A DNA stretch of 64,000 nucleotides from Gallionella capsiferriformans ES-2 (GCF_000145255.1 NC_014394.1:1798001-1862000), one strand, 5' to 3'. Shown: positions 25,577 through 33,533, counted from the first letter of the stretch. The notes: generated from the sequence alone by a model not told the origin. Numbers and translations are program-made.

Positions 25577-25933
25577 TATTTGCAATGTTTTTTGGCGGCA
25601 TGGCATTGAAACAGACTAAGGCTTTGGACGAACAAGGGAATGAAATGGCGCAAAGCGAAATTAGCACGATGTATGGGCTTGGGGAGGAAGTGGTGTAGGA
25701 CTACGCGCAGGCGGCCTTACTGGCGCCGTAAGGCAGCATAACAGGGGGATGCTGTCGCGCAAAGAAACCTAGGTAATAGGTATGCCATTGGTCAGGGCGT
25801 GCCACAAGACTATGCACAGGCGACAATGTGGATACGTAAGGCAGCCTATCAGGGCGATGCTGATGCGCAAAGCAAACTGGCACATATCCTTGCTGATTTA
25901 GATATCAAGAATACCAGCGCTGCGTATTTCTGA
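25577..25933 (+). pseudogene. Decayed Sel1-repeat protein gene; rest of the 25.48-26.42 kb gap
   Basis: Translation shows Sel1/TPR-like repeat pieces (DEQGNEMAQSEISTMYGLG, then a stop codon, DYAQAALLAP, then GQGVPQDYAQATMWIRKAAY and QGDADAQSKLAHILADL) broken by stops and a frameshift. It is a degraded Sel1-repeat gene. The bases from 25934 to 26423 hold no gene I can support; an open stretch at about 26030-26210 (GKTIRKHIYRFEYGAIG) may be a further gene remnant. Confidence 0.6.
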
Positions 25934-26423
25934 TAAAAATTTTGGTAAATAGCGACCCTAAGCTAGTCAATGTATTGGCTGTTCGTTCCTTATCGAGTAG
26001 CTCCAGACAATCCGGGCTGAGATGGCGCAGGTGAATCGTTTATTGCTAAGCAGGGTAAAACGATTCGCAAGCATATCTATCGCTTCGAGTATGGAGCAAT
26101 TGGAGAGCGTCGATCTTGTGAATTGCACACCATAAAGCGTCCGTCGCGAACGACGGCTGTGTCTCGTTACCGGATGCTCAAGGTTGAAAAATTCCTACCT
26201 GAAAGCTGATGTTCAAGACACCACACTGGCTTATCTTTACCAATTGGACCATCCATAAATAATAATCACTTTAAATCGACACTAGAACTGACAAGCATTG
26301 GCCGCCTTCGGAAAATCATGATTAAACCCTTAACACTACCCCCAGTGGCTGTTTTTTTCATACTGTTTGACCAGACTAGGGTAGAGTGATATGATGCATC
26401 CAGTTCCCAGATTTATCGTCTGT

Positions 26424-26432
26424 GGCGCACCA
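26424..26432. repeat. Right attachment core of element A
   Basis: GGCGCACCA, the 3' end of tRNA-Arg, preceded by CCCAGATTTATCGTCTGT and followed by GTTTCGGATGTA. The preceding bases match those before the right core of element B in all but a few positions (CCCAGACTCATCGTATAT). The following bases match those after tRNA-Arg copy 1. Confidence 0.75.
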
Positions 26433-26449
26433 GTTTCGGATGTAATATT

Positions 26450-26479
26450 AAAGGGTTAAGCAGAAATGCTTAGCCCTTT
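26450..26479 (+). terminator. Hairpin downstream of the element A right end
   Basis: AAAGGGTTAAGCA and TGCTTAGCCCTTT pair over a GAAA loop with one G-T wobble, followed by GTTC. It fits the original terminator of a tRNA-Arg gene, now separated from it. Confidence 0.6.
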
Positions 26480-26588
26480 GTTCATTTCTACCTGGGACTT
26501 CTCGGGGGGCTCTTCCACAGGATGAGCCTTGAGCATATTAAGGTGCTGAACAACCGAATCATATTTGCGCAAACATTAATATGCGACG

Positions 26589-26807
26589 ATGATTACGATT
26601 GCTAAAGTACCTGAATACATCCGACAGACAGAAAAACTCCTGAGCGCAACGGAACGGCAAGATATCGTTAGGTATTTAGCGGCCCATCCTAAATCTGGTG
26701 ACTTGATCGAAGGGACAGGCGGTATCCGTAAGTTACGCTGGGGTAGCGGTGGGCACGGTGAAAGTGGGGGTGTCAGGGTGATTTTCTATTACCACAGTGG
26801 TTGCTAA
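26589..26807 (+). pseudogene. RelE/HigB-like toxin gene, 3' truncated
   Basis: The frame (MITIAKVPEYIRQTEKLL...) matches the N-terminal two thirds of RelE/HigB-type toxins, including IEGTGGIRKLRWG and GGVRVIFYY. It stops after 72 residues at FYYHSGC, where family members normally run on to about 100-115 with a conserved beta strand and helix (YAK... region). It is therefore probably inactive. No antitoxin gene is seen next to it. Confidence 0.6.
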
Positions 26808-26897
26808 ATGTGATTCAGCGTGCGCCGGAAGCGGTTACAGCGGCATTGAGCTAGTTTTTGTCGTAGGAATGAGGTATTTTCACCAAGTGAAAGCTGA

Positions 26898-27413
26898 ATG
26901 AAAAAAATTATTATCATCGCTGGTCCAAATGGTGCGGGGAAAACTACTTTTGCACGTGAGTTTTTACCTAATGAGGCTGATTGCCAACAATTTGTTAATG
27001 CGGATCTGATTGCCGCTGGCTTGTCTCCTTTCGCACCGGATGTCGCGGCACTGAAGGCAGCTCGAATCATGCTGGAAAGTATTACAGAGCTTGAGCAACG
27101 AGGTGAAAGTTTTTCCTTCGAGACGACACTGTCAGGAGTGGTTTATGCACATCGCATTCGCCGCTGGAGAGAAGCAGGATATCACGTCACGTTATTTTTC
27201 TTATCCTTGCCAAATTCACAAATGGCAATTGAGCGAGTTGCCGAACGGGTTCGCCAAGGTGGTCATAATGTGCCGAGTGCGATTGTGCGCAGGCGTTATA
27301 CTGCGGGACTGAAAAATTTCGAACAAGTATATCGTGATGAGGTTGATGCTTGGGCGTTGTATGATAATTCTGGTGATGAGCCAGTGTTGATTAACTGGGG
27401 AGAAAGATTATGA
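26898..27413 (+). CDS. Zeta-toxin-like P-loop kinase
   Basis: A 171-residue protein with Walker A GPNGAGKTTF at residues 9-18, FVNADLIAAGLSPF (a substrate-site-like segment), ESFSFETTLSG and the lid-like RVAERVRQGGHNVP. These are the features of the zeta-toxin/UDP-N-acetylglucosamine kinase-like group common as solitary kinases. It could phosphorylate a sugar nucleotide and act as a toxin; that is family knowledge, not shown here. Its stop overlaps the start of the next small gene (ATGA), pointing to a two-gene toxin-antitoxin-like unit. Confidence 0.75.
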   Translation: MKKIIIIAGPNGAGKTTFAREFLPNEADCQQFVNADLIAAGLSPFAPDVAALKAARIMLESITELEQRGESFSFETTLSGVVYAHRIRRWREAGYHVTLFFLSLPNSQMAIERVAERVRQGGHNVPSAIVRRRYTAGLKNFEQVYRDEVDAWALYDNSGDEPVLINWGERL

Positions 27414-27589
27414 ATCAGAAAAGTATAGAGCTAGCAAATGACCCTGACTTAGTGAACTCTTTGGTTGCAATTCGTCGTGCAGCTAAACGCGCTGTTGAGG
27501 TGGCATTGAATACGAATACAGAATTGGTTATCTCGCGAAATGGGAAAAGTGTGCGCGTAAAACCGATAGGAATGCAGCTACCCAGATGA
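27410..27589 (+). CDS. Small partner of the zeta-toxin-like kinase (59 aa)
   Basis: A 59-residue protein beginning MNQKSIELANDPDLVNSLVA, overlapping the kinase gene by 4 bases. It is basic in the middle (AIRRAAKRAVEVAL) and ends in a short beta-like tail (ELVISRNGKSVRVKPIG). Size and coupling suggest an antitoxin or regulator. I do not recognise its family. Confidence 0.6.
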   Translation: MNQKSIELANDPDLVNSLVAIRRAAKRAVEVALNTNTELVISRNGKSVRVKPIGMQLPR

Positions 27590-27769
27590 ATCTATCGAGT
27601 TGCTTGCTGTGCGGAAATTTTAGGGTTGTAATGCCGGCATTGGAGCAATATAGGCTGTAGTAAGAACCATATCATTTTGAGAATTTGAAGGGCTTCCTGT
27701 AGTTGCTTGAGACGATTTTAACGTGTGGCGAACACTGTATATTAAATGCTTGCGTTTAGAATGACAGTC

Positions 27770-27814
27770 CTACGAAACAAGGGGTCGGGCGTTCGAATCG
27801 CTCCGGGCGCACCA
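27770..27814 (+). pseudogene. tRNA-Arg 3' fragment at the left end of element B
   Basis: These 45 bases equal the 3' part of tRNA-Arg (from CTACGAA of the anticodon loop to CCA) with one mismatch (A for C at 27777). The 5' half is missing and the upstream sequence is unrelated. It starts exactly at the complement of the recombinase stop codon. Confidence 0.9.
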
Positions 27815-29404
27815 ATTCGGTATGAGTGTAGGCACTAGATTATTAGTGCCTATTTTCATTTGATGCATCGCATTTGCAAGGGAGGCATAGCTCCCCTTGA
27901 TTGTCGCGGTCTCATCCTCCACCAGCACTTCATCCAGCAGCAGTTGCATATAGCCCTTGGCTAAGTTGGAATCTTTAGCCAGCAATTTGCTGCGCAGCGC
28001 TTTGCCAAGCAAATCAACCTGACTCGGTTTCAAATATTCAATGGCAGCAGGCAACGGGGTTCTACGCGCCTCAGCCATTTTAATCAGCAGCGCTTCGCGT
28101 ATCGTTTTGTTTTGCTGTGATCTGTGATGGGTGATTTCATCCAGTTCAACGATGCCGTTTTCAATGGCATCGAGCAAGCGGTTCTGTTTTTCATCCATAA
28201 TTTTTAACTGCCGTTCAAGCTCTGAAACCACTTCCTGCCGACTGTTTTTGCCAGACTGAATCCGCTCGCGTAATTCACTCATCAGAATCTGAAGGCGATC
28301 AGGATGGAAGATCGTATTCGCGACTTGGTTCAGCACCATCTCATCAAATTTTTCCATCGGGATGTTTTTGCTGCTGCAAGCATGGTTGCCCTGACCCCGA
28401 CGACTGGTGCACTTGTAATAACGATATTTGCCGCCCTTGCCCGTGGATAAGGTCATGCGATTGCCACACACACCGCATTTGATAATCCCCGCCAGCAACA
28501 CGGGTGAAGACATCACCTTGGGGATCGCTGTGCCGCTTTGCGGGGCGCGAGATTCACGTAGCACCCTCACACGCTCAAAAATATCCGCATCAACAATGGC
28601 TGGAATCTCAGTTTTAATCCATTCTTCCGGTGGTCGCGGTTTCTTAGCCTTCGAGTCCATCACATTGAAGTAGTAATCTCCCATGTAAAGCGTATTCGAT
28701 AAGGTCCAATGCACCTTCTGGATGCTCCAAGGTTTTCCGCGTGACTGATAGCCCAGCGTGGCCAGATATTTGGCAATTTCCTTAACCCCAGCACCACGAC
28801 CTTCAATCCCGTTCAGATAGAGACGGTATATCAGTCGCACCACCTCCGCCTCATCGGGATCAATGGCCAGTTTCTTTTTCTGACGGCCGCGACTGCCCGT
28901 TGTGCTGGTTGCCACAGCTTGATAGCCAAACGGCGCTTTAGAGCCGTTAAAATACCCTTGCCGGGCGTTTTCCTTCATGGAGCGCGAGACGTGCTTGGAT
29001 ATTTCCTTGGATTGATGCTCGTCAAACATGCAGATGATACGGCGCATCATTTCGCCGCCAGCGTCATCGCTAGTTGGTTGTGTGATAGACACCACCTTAA
29101 CCTTGTTCTTGGCAAGCTTGCGTTCATAGACGCCAAACTCAATACCATCCCTAAAAAATCGTGACAGGCTATGAATGACAATAACCTCGAATGCAGCCGG
29201 TTTCATCATTGCATCGCTGATCATTTGCTGAAACACAGGTCGCTTGTCATCGGTGGCCGATGCGCCAGGCTCCACATACTCCTGTATGACCAGATGACCG
29301 TTTGCTGCCGCCCACTCACGAAGCTGGCGTAATTGATCGGGAATTGACAGGTCGTTGTCAGCCTGCCGTGTTGTTGATACGCGTGCGTATAGCGCTACAT
29401 GCAT
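27770..29404 (-). CDS. Large serine recombinase of element B (intact)
   Basis: A 544-residue recombinase with catalytic Ser10 (MHVALYARVSTTRQ), resolvase core, recombinase domain (LAIDPDEAEVVRLIYRLYL), zinc-ribbon-like cysteines (IKCGVCGNRM...CTSRRGQGNHAC) and C-terminal helices. The first about 165 residues match the element A protein almost perfectly and the rest diverges. The open frame extends upstream to 29488, but GGAG 8 bases before the ATG at 29404 and the alignment fix the start. The last codons (WCARSDSNARPLVS, stop) are antisense to the tRNA-Arg fragment, the stop TAG being the complement of CTA in the anticodon loop. Confidence 0.9.
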   Translation of the reverse strand: MHVALYARVSTTRQADNDLSIPDQLRQLREWAAANGHLVIQEYVEPGASATDDKRPVFQQMISDAMMKPAAFEVIVIHSLSRFFRDGIEFGVYERKLAKNKVKVVSITQPTSDDAGGEMMRRIICMFDEHQSKEISKHVSRSMKENARQGYFNGSKAPFGYQAVATSTTGSRGRQKKKLAIDPDEAEVVRLIYRLYLNGIEGRGAGVKEIAKYLATLGYQSRGKPWSIQKVHWTLSNTLYMGDYYFNVMDSKAKKPRPPEEWIKTEIPAIVDADIFERVRVLRESRAPQSGTAIPKVMSSPVLLAGIIKCGVCGNRMTLSTGKGGKYRYYKCTSRRGQGNHACSSKNIPMEKFDEMVLNQVANTIFHPDRLQILMSELRERIQSGKNSRQEVVSELERQLKIMDEKQNRLLDAIENGIVELDEITHHRSQQNKTIREALLIKMAEARRTPLPAAIEYLKPSQVDLLGKALRSKLLAKDSNLAKGYMQLLLDEVLVEDETATIKGSYASLANAMHQMKIGTNNLVPTLIPNWCARSDSNARPLVS

Positions 29405-29478
29405 AAAAGTTCTCCATAAAGTTAACCGTACACCCCAGACGACTGAGATGCACGGGTTGTATGAGGCGCAGTTATTCA

Positions 29479-29490
29479 TGATGCGCATCA
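29479..29490. promoter_or_regulatory. 12-bp palindrome of element B
   Basis: TGATGCGCATCA, identical to the palindrome at 14957-14968 in element A and in the same place between the small ORF and the recombinase. Confidence 0.4.
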
Positions 29491-29500
29491 GACGTTCTTG

Positions 29501-29644
29501 TTATTCTTGTTGTTGATGCACTTCCGCGGCCTGCATAGCCTGAATTAAATCAGGCAGAATGGACTCAAGCAGTGCTAACTCTTCCGCTGAGACTAACGTC
29601 AACTGCGGTTTAAAGCGAATTATGATAGGGGTAGGTTTGTTCAT
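29501..29644 (-). CDS. Small conserved ORF (47 aa) of the element B recombinase operon
   Basis: The frame starts with ATG (MNKPTPIIIRFKPQLTLVS...) directly after the stop of the 97-aa gene (TGAATG), with AAAGGAGG upstream. It differs from the element A version in a few N-terminal residues and one extra Glu at the end. The changes keep the frame, which supports a translated gene of unknown role. Confidence 0.65.
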   Translation of the reverse strand: MNKPTPIIIRFKPQLTLVSAEELALLESILPDLIQAMQAAEVHQQQE

Positions 29645-29938
29645 TCATTCTGGCACCTCCTTTCCTGCATGTATAGGCCTGCCCGATCCATTCCGTGCCG
29701 TGTGCTGCTTCAGGATTTCTTCCAAATCCCGTTCAAATCCATTCCGACCCAGCTCATCGAGCAGGATTTTTCGGTAGGCTTCAAATTGATGGTCGGGCAA
29801 GCCGACTTGTGCGGTGAGTAACAAGCGATTTTTCCGCTCGTTCAGTGCATCGATAACCAGCGACAATTGACCTGCCGCCGAAATGACTACATCGCCGAGT
29901 GATTTTTTACATAATTGCTCCTGATAATTTACTGTCAT
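29645..29938 (-). CDS. Conserved 97-aa protein of the element B recombinase operon
   Basis: It starts MTVNYQEQLCKKSLGDVVIS with AGGGAG before the ATG. Only about three substitutions separate it from the element A protein at 15123-15416. The frame extends to 30028, but the conserved start and ribosome site favour 29938. First gene of the recombinase operon. Function not recognised. Confidence 0.75.
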   Translation of the reverse strand: MTVNYQEQLCKKSLGDVVISAAGQLSLVIDALNERKNRLLLTAQVGLPDHQFEAYRKILLDELGRNGFERDLEEILKQHTARNGSGRPIHAGKEVPE

Positions 29939-30016
29939 AAAACTCCCTATAATTGATTTCTCGTCTCCCCTCATCTCGGTGCCGACAGATTCATCGGACA
30001 AAAGCTCAGTGGCGCT

Positions 30017-30044
30017 TAAATACAACAAGTTGCAATATTGTCAA
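30017..30044 (-). promoter_or_regulatory. Promoter of the element B recombinase operon
   Basis: On the minus strand, TTGACA (30044-30039), 16-bp spacer, TATTTA (30022-30017), matching the element A promoter. Confidence 0.6.
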
Positions 30045-30322
30045 GCAACCTATTGATTTGTATAATTTATATGGCCACGTTAAAAACACCTAGCTAAAAA
30101 TAATGTTTTTTAAACTATTTTTTTATTGGTGAGATTGACTACAAGAAACGGTGGGTAAATGCCAAAAAATCAAAGCAGACTTTTTTCACTCTTTGAGACA
30201 GCTGAACCATGATGCTGTTGTAATAATTCTGCAAGAATTCGGTAATATACTGCGTGCAGTCAAAATGAAATCAAGCAACAGAATACCTCCCTGCGATTGA
30301 TTACATATTGCCTCTCCTCCTT

Positions 30323-30350
30323 AGAGCATCCATTGCGGATGCTCTTTTTT
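30323..30350 (+). terminator. Strong intrinsic terminator in a non-coding stretch
   Basis: AGAGCATCC / GGATGCTCT stem with a 5-nt loop followed by six T. No plus-strand gene precedes it; the only frames are very short (for example MPKNQSRLFSLFETAEP). A TAATAT box near 30243 could start a small RNA of about 90 bases ending here. Confidence 0.65.
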
Positions 30351-30445
30351 ATCTGCACACATCAGAGCTACTGGTGTTTAAGCTCTACATTTTATAAACA
30401 TTCCAGCATCATCTTTAGGCTGTAACTCATGAGGTTTATGCTGTT

Positions 30446-30978
30446 TTTTGACCGAAGGGAAAAAACGGGGCGACCGCAGGTCGAAGGAGGCAACGCCACC
30501 ATTCCTCGCTATCCACTGTTTTTTTGAAGTGATCGGCATCAACAGTTGTGTTTAATTTTTAGGGGGGCATTTTTTGAAATGGATTGCCTGCCCCATCAAA
30601 AATGACAAAAATCACTGTGCCGCGCGGCAAGTCGGCTCAATATTTTTTGATCGCTGCAAACTGGTTTGCAAGATTTTTTCTGAGGTCTCGGCAAACTCGG
30701 GCGAAATGAAAATGTGACGGCAAGCTAGTTTGTTGCAAGAAAAATTTTGATGAGATTTCTGAACAGGGAGTACGAATTAGCTGCGAGAAAAATTCTGATA
30801 GTCTTTACAGACAGCGAGTAAGTCTAACGCATTGTTTTTTGTAAATATTATTGCGCGTTTTAAAATGTGATCCTGCCGGGAATAAACACTACTGTTGGTT
30901 TGACCAAGCAAAAATGAGATGGATAGCGAGGAATGGTGGCGTTGCCCCCGACCCCGCTTTTTTTCCTTCGGTCAAAAA
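30446..30978. repeat. 533-bp segment bounded by long inverted repeats
   Basis: The left arm (30446-30515) and right arm (30920-30978) are inverted copies. A 14-bp block (TTTTTGACCGAAGG) and a 27-bp block (30489-30515 against 30920-30946, GGCAACGCC...CTATCCA) are perfect, with a G-rich variable part between them. The 404 bases inside hold no gene of size but have loosely repeated GCAAGA/GCGAGAAAAATT motifs. It could be a MITE-like element, a structured RNA or a replication/transfer region. The rest of the 29.94-31.26 kb gap holds the promoter, a terminator and the shared block at 31077. Confidence 0.7.
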
Positions 30979-31076
30979 GATGAAACACGGCTAAACTGCG
31001 GTGACCTTTCGAGCAGTTGATATATGCAAGCCTTTAAAATTCGGGATGCAGTGCACAAAAATTTTTCCTGTCGGGG

Positions 31077-31170
31077 TGTACAATCGCGGTCAGATAGCTG
31101 ACGGTGGTGATGGGCGGTGAGGTGCCATCTGCGGTCGCTGACGGGTAGACTGCGATCAGTCGGTTGTGTG
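31077..31170. other. Non-coding block shared with element A
   Basis: TGTACAATCGCGGT, TAGCTGAC, GTGATGGGC and GTGCCA occur in the same order and spacing as at 17339-17460. In both elements the block marks the border between the common left module and the variable cargo. Confidence 0.45.
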
Positions 31171-31258
31171 CCACAATGCGGTCGCTCAAGTTTGCCGCCA
31201 ATTAACAGTGACTATAGTAGCAATGGAGTGCCCGCGTTACCAATCTGGAGAAAACAAA

Positions 31259-31531
31259 GTGAGAAGATTTGGAAGCCTATTTTTTAAGGTAATTTTTATC
31301 TACTTATTAGGGGTAGCTGTTTTGTCCATTCCCCTTTTTATCATAGATTTCACCGTCAATTCGCAAATGGCGGATTATCTCCTCAGCAACAAAGCACTTT
31401 TTGATAACAAAATGGGAATAAGCCTGTTTAACCTCATAGGAGTTATTTCAGTTGCCTTGGCTATTTGGGATGGGCAGTTTGTGGATGATGTAAAACCAAC
31501 CCATTGGAGCAGGCAGAATATGCCTAAATAG
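31259..31531 (+). CDS. Small two-helix membrane protein (90 aa)
   Basis: Starting at GTG 31259 (GGAG 8 bases upstream), the protein has two hydrophobic stretches (FKVIFIYLLGVAVLSIPLFI and ISLFNLIGVISVALAIWDGQ) and a short hydrophilic tail. A longer frame runs back to 31166 without a ribosome site. It lies 16 bases before the DUF2971 gene, probably co-transcribed. Not recognised; a membrane partner of the next gene is possible. Confidence 0.6.
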   Translation: MRRFGSLFFKVIFIYLLGVAVLSIPLFIIDFTVNSQMADYLLSNKALFDNKMGISLFNLIGVISVALAIWDGQFVDDVKPTHWSRQNMPK

Positions 31532-31547
31532 CGTGGAAAAGGTAGGC

Positions 31548-32270
31548 ATGAATACAAGAAGCTCCAATAGCACAGCTCAAGCTGAATCAAAAAAAACTGT
31601 ATGGCGTTATATGAGTTTTTCCAAATTTGTTTGGACAATTCAAAACAAATGCTTGTGGTTATGTCGTGCTGAGTTATTAGATGACCCATGGGAAATCAGT
31701 CTTTCTGGGGAACAGTTACGGCTTTTAATCAGTCGCGCTCCTATTTCACCTATAGGTGAGCCAAGAAGAGAACCAGCAATTGAGAGGGCTGAAAGGATAG
31801 TAAATTACTGGAGGAATAATACATTCATTAATTGTTGGAACATGTCGGAGTATGAGTCAAATGCCTTGTGGCAAATCTATTGTAAGAGTACTGATGGAGT
31901 CGTCCTTCAAACAAGTTATGAAAAACTTAACTTAATTAAAGGCCCGTATTCATTACACCAAGTTACATATCCAACACATGGAAGTAATAAGAGAACACCT
32001 ACACACACTGACCTTGTTACCAAGAAACTGCCTATGTATGCGTACGAAAATGAAGTACGAATCGTACACTTTGATGAGAATGAAGAAATGCAGATTGCTA
32101 AGGGTATGCAATTAGCATTCGATCTTGAACAATACATCGAGTCTATTAGAGTTCATCCACAGGCAGAGCCTGCATTTTTTTCAACCGTACGTTCAGTTGT
32201 TGAAACGTATGCACCAAATTTTAAAGGGGAGGTCATATGGTCGGATATGAAGTTAGGCCCCCCGTTTTAA
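31548..32270 (+). CDS. DUF2971-family protein
   Basis: A protein of about 240 residues with the family-type N-terminus VWRYMSFSKFVWTIQNKCLW followed by LWLCRAELLDDPWE, and the later CWNMSEYESNALWQIYCKS and KLPMYAYENEVRIVHF. DUF2971 proteins are soluble, of unknown function, and frequent on accessory islands. A GTG at 31533 is in frame; ATG 31548 with AGGTAGG before it is preferred. Low GC relative to the chromosome fits cargo of a mobile element. The bases 32271-32567 after it hold no gene that I can see. Confidence 0.78.
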   Translation: MNTRSSNSTAQAESKKTVWRYMSFSKFVWTIQNKCLWLCRAELLDDPWEISLSGEQLRLLISRAPISPIGEPRREPAIERAERIVNYWRNNTFINCWNMSEYESNALWQIYCKSTDGVVLQTSYEKLNLIKGPYSLHQVTYPTHGSNKRTPTHTDLVTKKLPMYAYENEVRIVHFDENEEMQIAKGMQLAFDLEQYIESIRVHPQAEPAFFSTVRSVVETYAPNFKGEVIWSDMKLGPPF

Positions 32271-32567
32271 GCTGTGCAAATATGGTTGCTACGGGTTGGT
32301 TATAGTCATTCTGTCACGAGGATGGGCTAGTTTCAGAGCTGCCTGCTCGAAAGCAGATGGTCAAGCCAGCTGGTTGATTTTCACCAATGGTGCATTTTTA
32401 AAAAATAATCGGTTTAAACCCATAGCAGCACGGAAAGTTAGATAGCCTACCGCGTCCGTGACGCGGAAATTCCAACTCATGCAAGTCGCTATTCAAAAAT
32501 GCAATGCCGAAATTGATGGTTAAATCAATGAAATTTTTGTTTGCCATTGCCCAGACTCATCGTATAT

Positions 32568-32576
32568 GGCGCACCA
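32568..32576. repeat. Right attachment core of element B
   Basis: GGCGCACCA preceded by CCCAGACTCATCGTATAT and followed by GTTTCGAATGTA; compare the right end of element A at 26424-26432. Confidence 0.75.
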
Positions 32577-32597
32577 GTTTCGAATGTAAAATTAATA

Positions 32598-32630
32598 GGC
32601 TAGATCTTAAATGATCTAGCCGTTTTTTTA
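32598..32630 (+). terminator. Terminator after the element B right end
   Basis: GGCTAGATC / GATCTAGCC stem, 6-nt loop, then GTTTTTTT. It was probably the terminator of the tRNA-Arg gene and may also end transcription from yfcH, which finishes at 32634 on the other strand. Confidence 0.8.
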
Positions 32631-32633
32631 TAT

Positions 32634-33533
32634 TTATTTACCCAGCACAGCGCCCAATGCATCCGGGAGTTCGGGATAGGTAAATTTAAACCCTGCCGCC
32701 AGCATTCTGACAGGCAACGCGCGCTGGCCTTCCAGCAGCAACACCGCACGCTCCCCCATTGCCCATTTGAGTAAACGCCCCGGCGCGACAAAGATCGCCG
32801 GACGTCCGACGGCGTGCGCCAGTTGCCCGGTAAATTCGGCATTGCTCACCGGATGCGGCGCGGTCATATTAAAAGCGCCGCTCAATTGCTCATCGTGCAA
32901 CAGGCGCAAGACCATCGCCACGTAATCGTCGATATGCACCCAGCTCATCCCTTGCCGCCCCGCCCCCAGACGTGCGCCCAGCGCAAACTTAAAAGGCAAT
33001 AACATCCGCCCCAACAGCCCGCCCTGATCGCTTAACACCAACCCCGTGCGCAGCAAACACACCCGCACCCCCAGAGCACTGGCAGGCACCGCCGCGTTTT
33101 CCCAGTCTGCGCAAAGGTGTGCGGCAAAATCCGCTCCTGCCTCCGACTGCTCATCTAATTCAACATCCGGGCGGTTGCCGTAGTAACCCACCGCCGAACC
33201 GCTCAACAGCACCGCCGGTTTATGCGCGGCATCAGCGATGCGCTGCAGCAGTTTTTCGGTCAGCGCAATGCGACTGTCGCGCAATATCTGTTTGCGTGCC
33301 GGAGTCCAGACCGCATCGACAATCGGCGCACCGGCCAGATTGATCACCGCATCAAAGTGCTGCGTTGAATGCCATTCGTCCAGACTCGCCATGGCCTGCA
33401 CGGTTTTGCCGCACATTTCCGGCACCAAGGCGGCCTGCCGACTCAGAACGGTGAGCTGATGCCCCTCAGCCCGCAACGCCTTGCACAGCGCACGACCGAT
33501 CAACCCCGTCCCGCCCGTCATCAGAATTTTCAT
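32634..33533 (-). CDS. YfcH-like NAD(P)-binding epimerase (TIGR01777 type)
   Basis: A 299-residue extended-SDR protein: MKILMTGGTGLIGRALCKAL (nucleotide-binding), DAVINLAGAPI, SGSAVGYYGNRPDVELDE (catalytic-region Tyr) and a C-terminal DUF1731-like part (LLLEGQRALPVRMLAAGFKFTYPEL). Family members resemble sugar-nucleotide epimerases and are linked to cell division in some bacteria; the substrate is unknown. An IS4-family copy sits 9 bases upstream of the ATG. The ribosome site AGGTGAG lies inside the target duplication and is thus preserved, but the promoter is displaced. Confidence 0.88.
   Translation of the reverse strand: MKILMTGGTGLIGRALCKALRAEGHQLTVLSRQAALVPEMCGKTVQAMASLDEWHSTQHFDAVINLAGAPIVDAVWTPARKQILRDSRIALTEKLLQRIADAAHKPAVLLSGSAVGYYGNRPDVELDEQSEAGADFAAHLCADWENAAVPASALGVRVCLLRTGLVLSDQGGLLGRMLLPFKFALGARLGAGRQGMSWVHIDDYVAMVLRLLHDEQLSGAFNMTAPHPVSNAEFTGQLAHAVGRPAIFVAPGRLLKWAMGERAVLLLEGQRALPVRMLAAGFKFTYPELPDALGAVLGK

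Larger units (their letters stand above)
13284..26432. mobile_element. Element A: tRNA-Arg-inserted, recombinase- and relaxase-bearing island (about 13.1 kb)
   Basis: Left junction: the tRNA-Arg 3' end GGGCGCACCA, then TATCGGTAT. Right junction: GGCGCACCA at 26424-26432, then GTTTCGGATGTA, the same sequence that follows the undisturbed tRNA-Arg copy 1. The shared core is thus GGCGCACCA. Inside are a serine recombinase (broken), two small ORFs, a MobV relaxase with an oriT-like hairpin, a PF10136 gene, an IS1380 remnant, a GlrK/lipoprotein/GlrR operon and a DapB-like gene. This is the pattern of an integrative mobilisable element. The recombinase may be defective now because of its stop codon. 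That everything between the two junctions moved as one unit is inference. Confidence 0.72.
27806..32576. mobile_element. Element B: tRNA-Arg-type serine-recombinase element (about 4.8 kb)
   Basis: Bounded by GGCGCACCA at the tRNA fragment (27806-27814) and at 32568-32576, the latter followed by GTTTCGAATGTA as after tRNA-Arg copy 1. It shares with element A the recombinase, the two small ORFs, the promoter, the 12-bp palindrome, the left-end sequence (TTCGGTATGAGTGTAGGCAC against ATCGGTATAAAACTAGGCAC) and a non-coding block, but lacks a relaxase. Its cargo is a small membrane protein and a DUF2971 protein. The recombinase is intact, so this element could still move. Confidence 0.72.

Noticed and set aside
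26030-26210. Coding-like stretch GKTIRKHIYRFEYGAIG suggesting a transposase end
   Set aside because: I could not match it to any family and it has no start or flanking repeats; mentioned only as a possible remnant.
30446-30978. Retron-type RNA as an explanation of the long inverted repeats
   Set aside because: No reverse transcriptase gene is present in the element or nearby.
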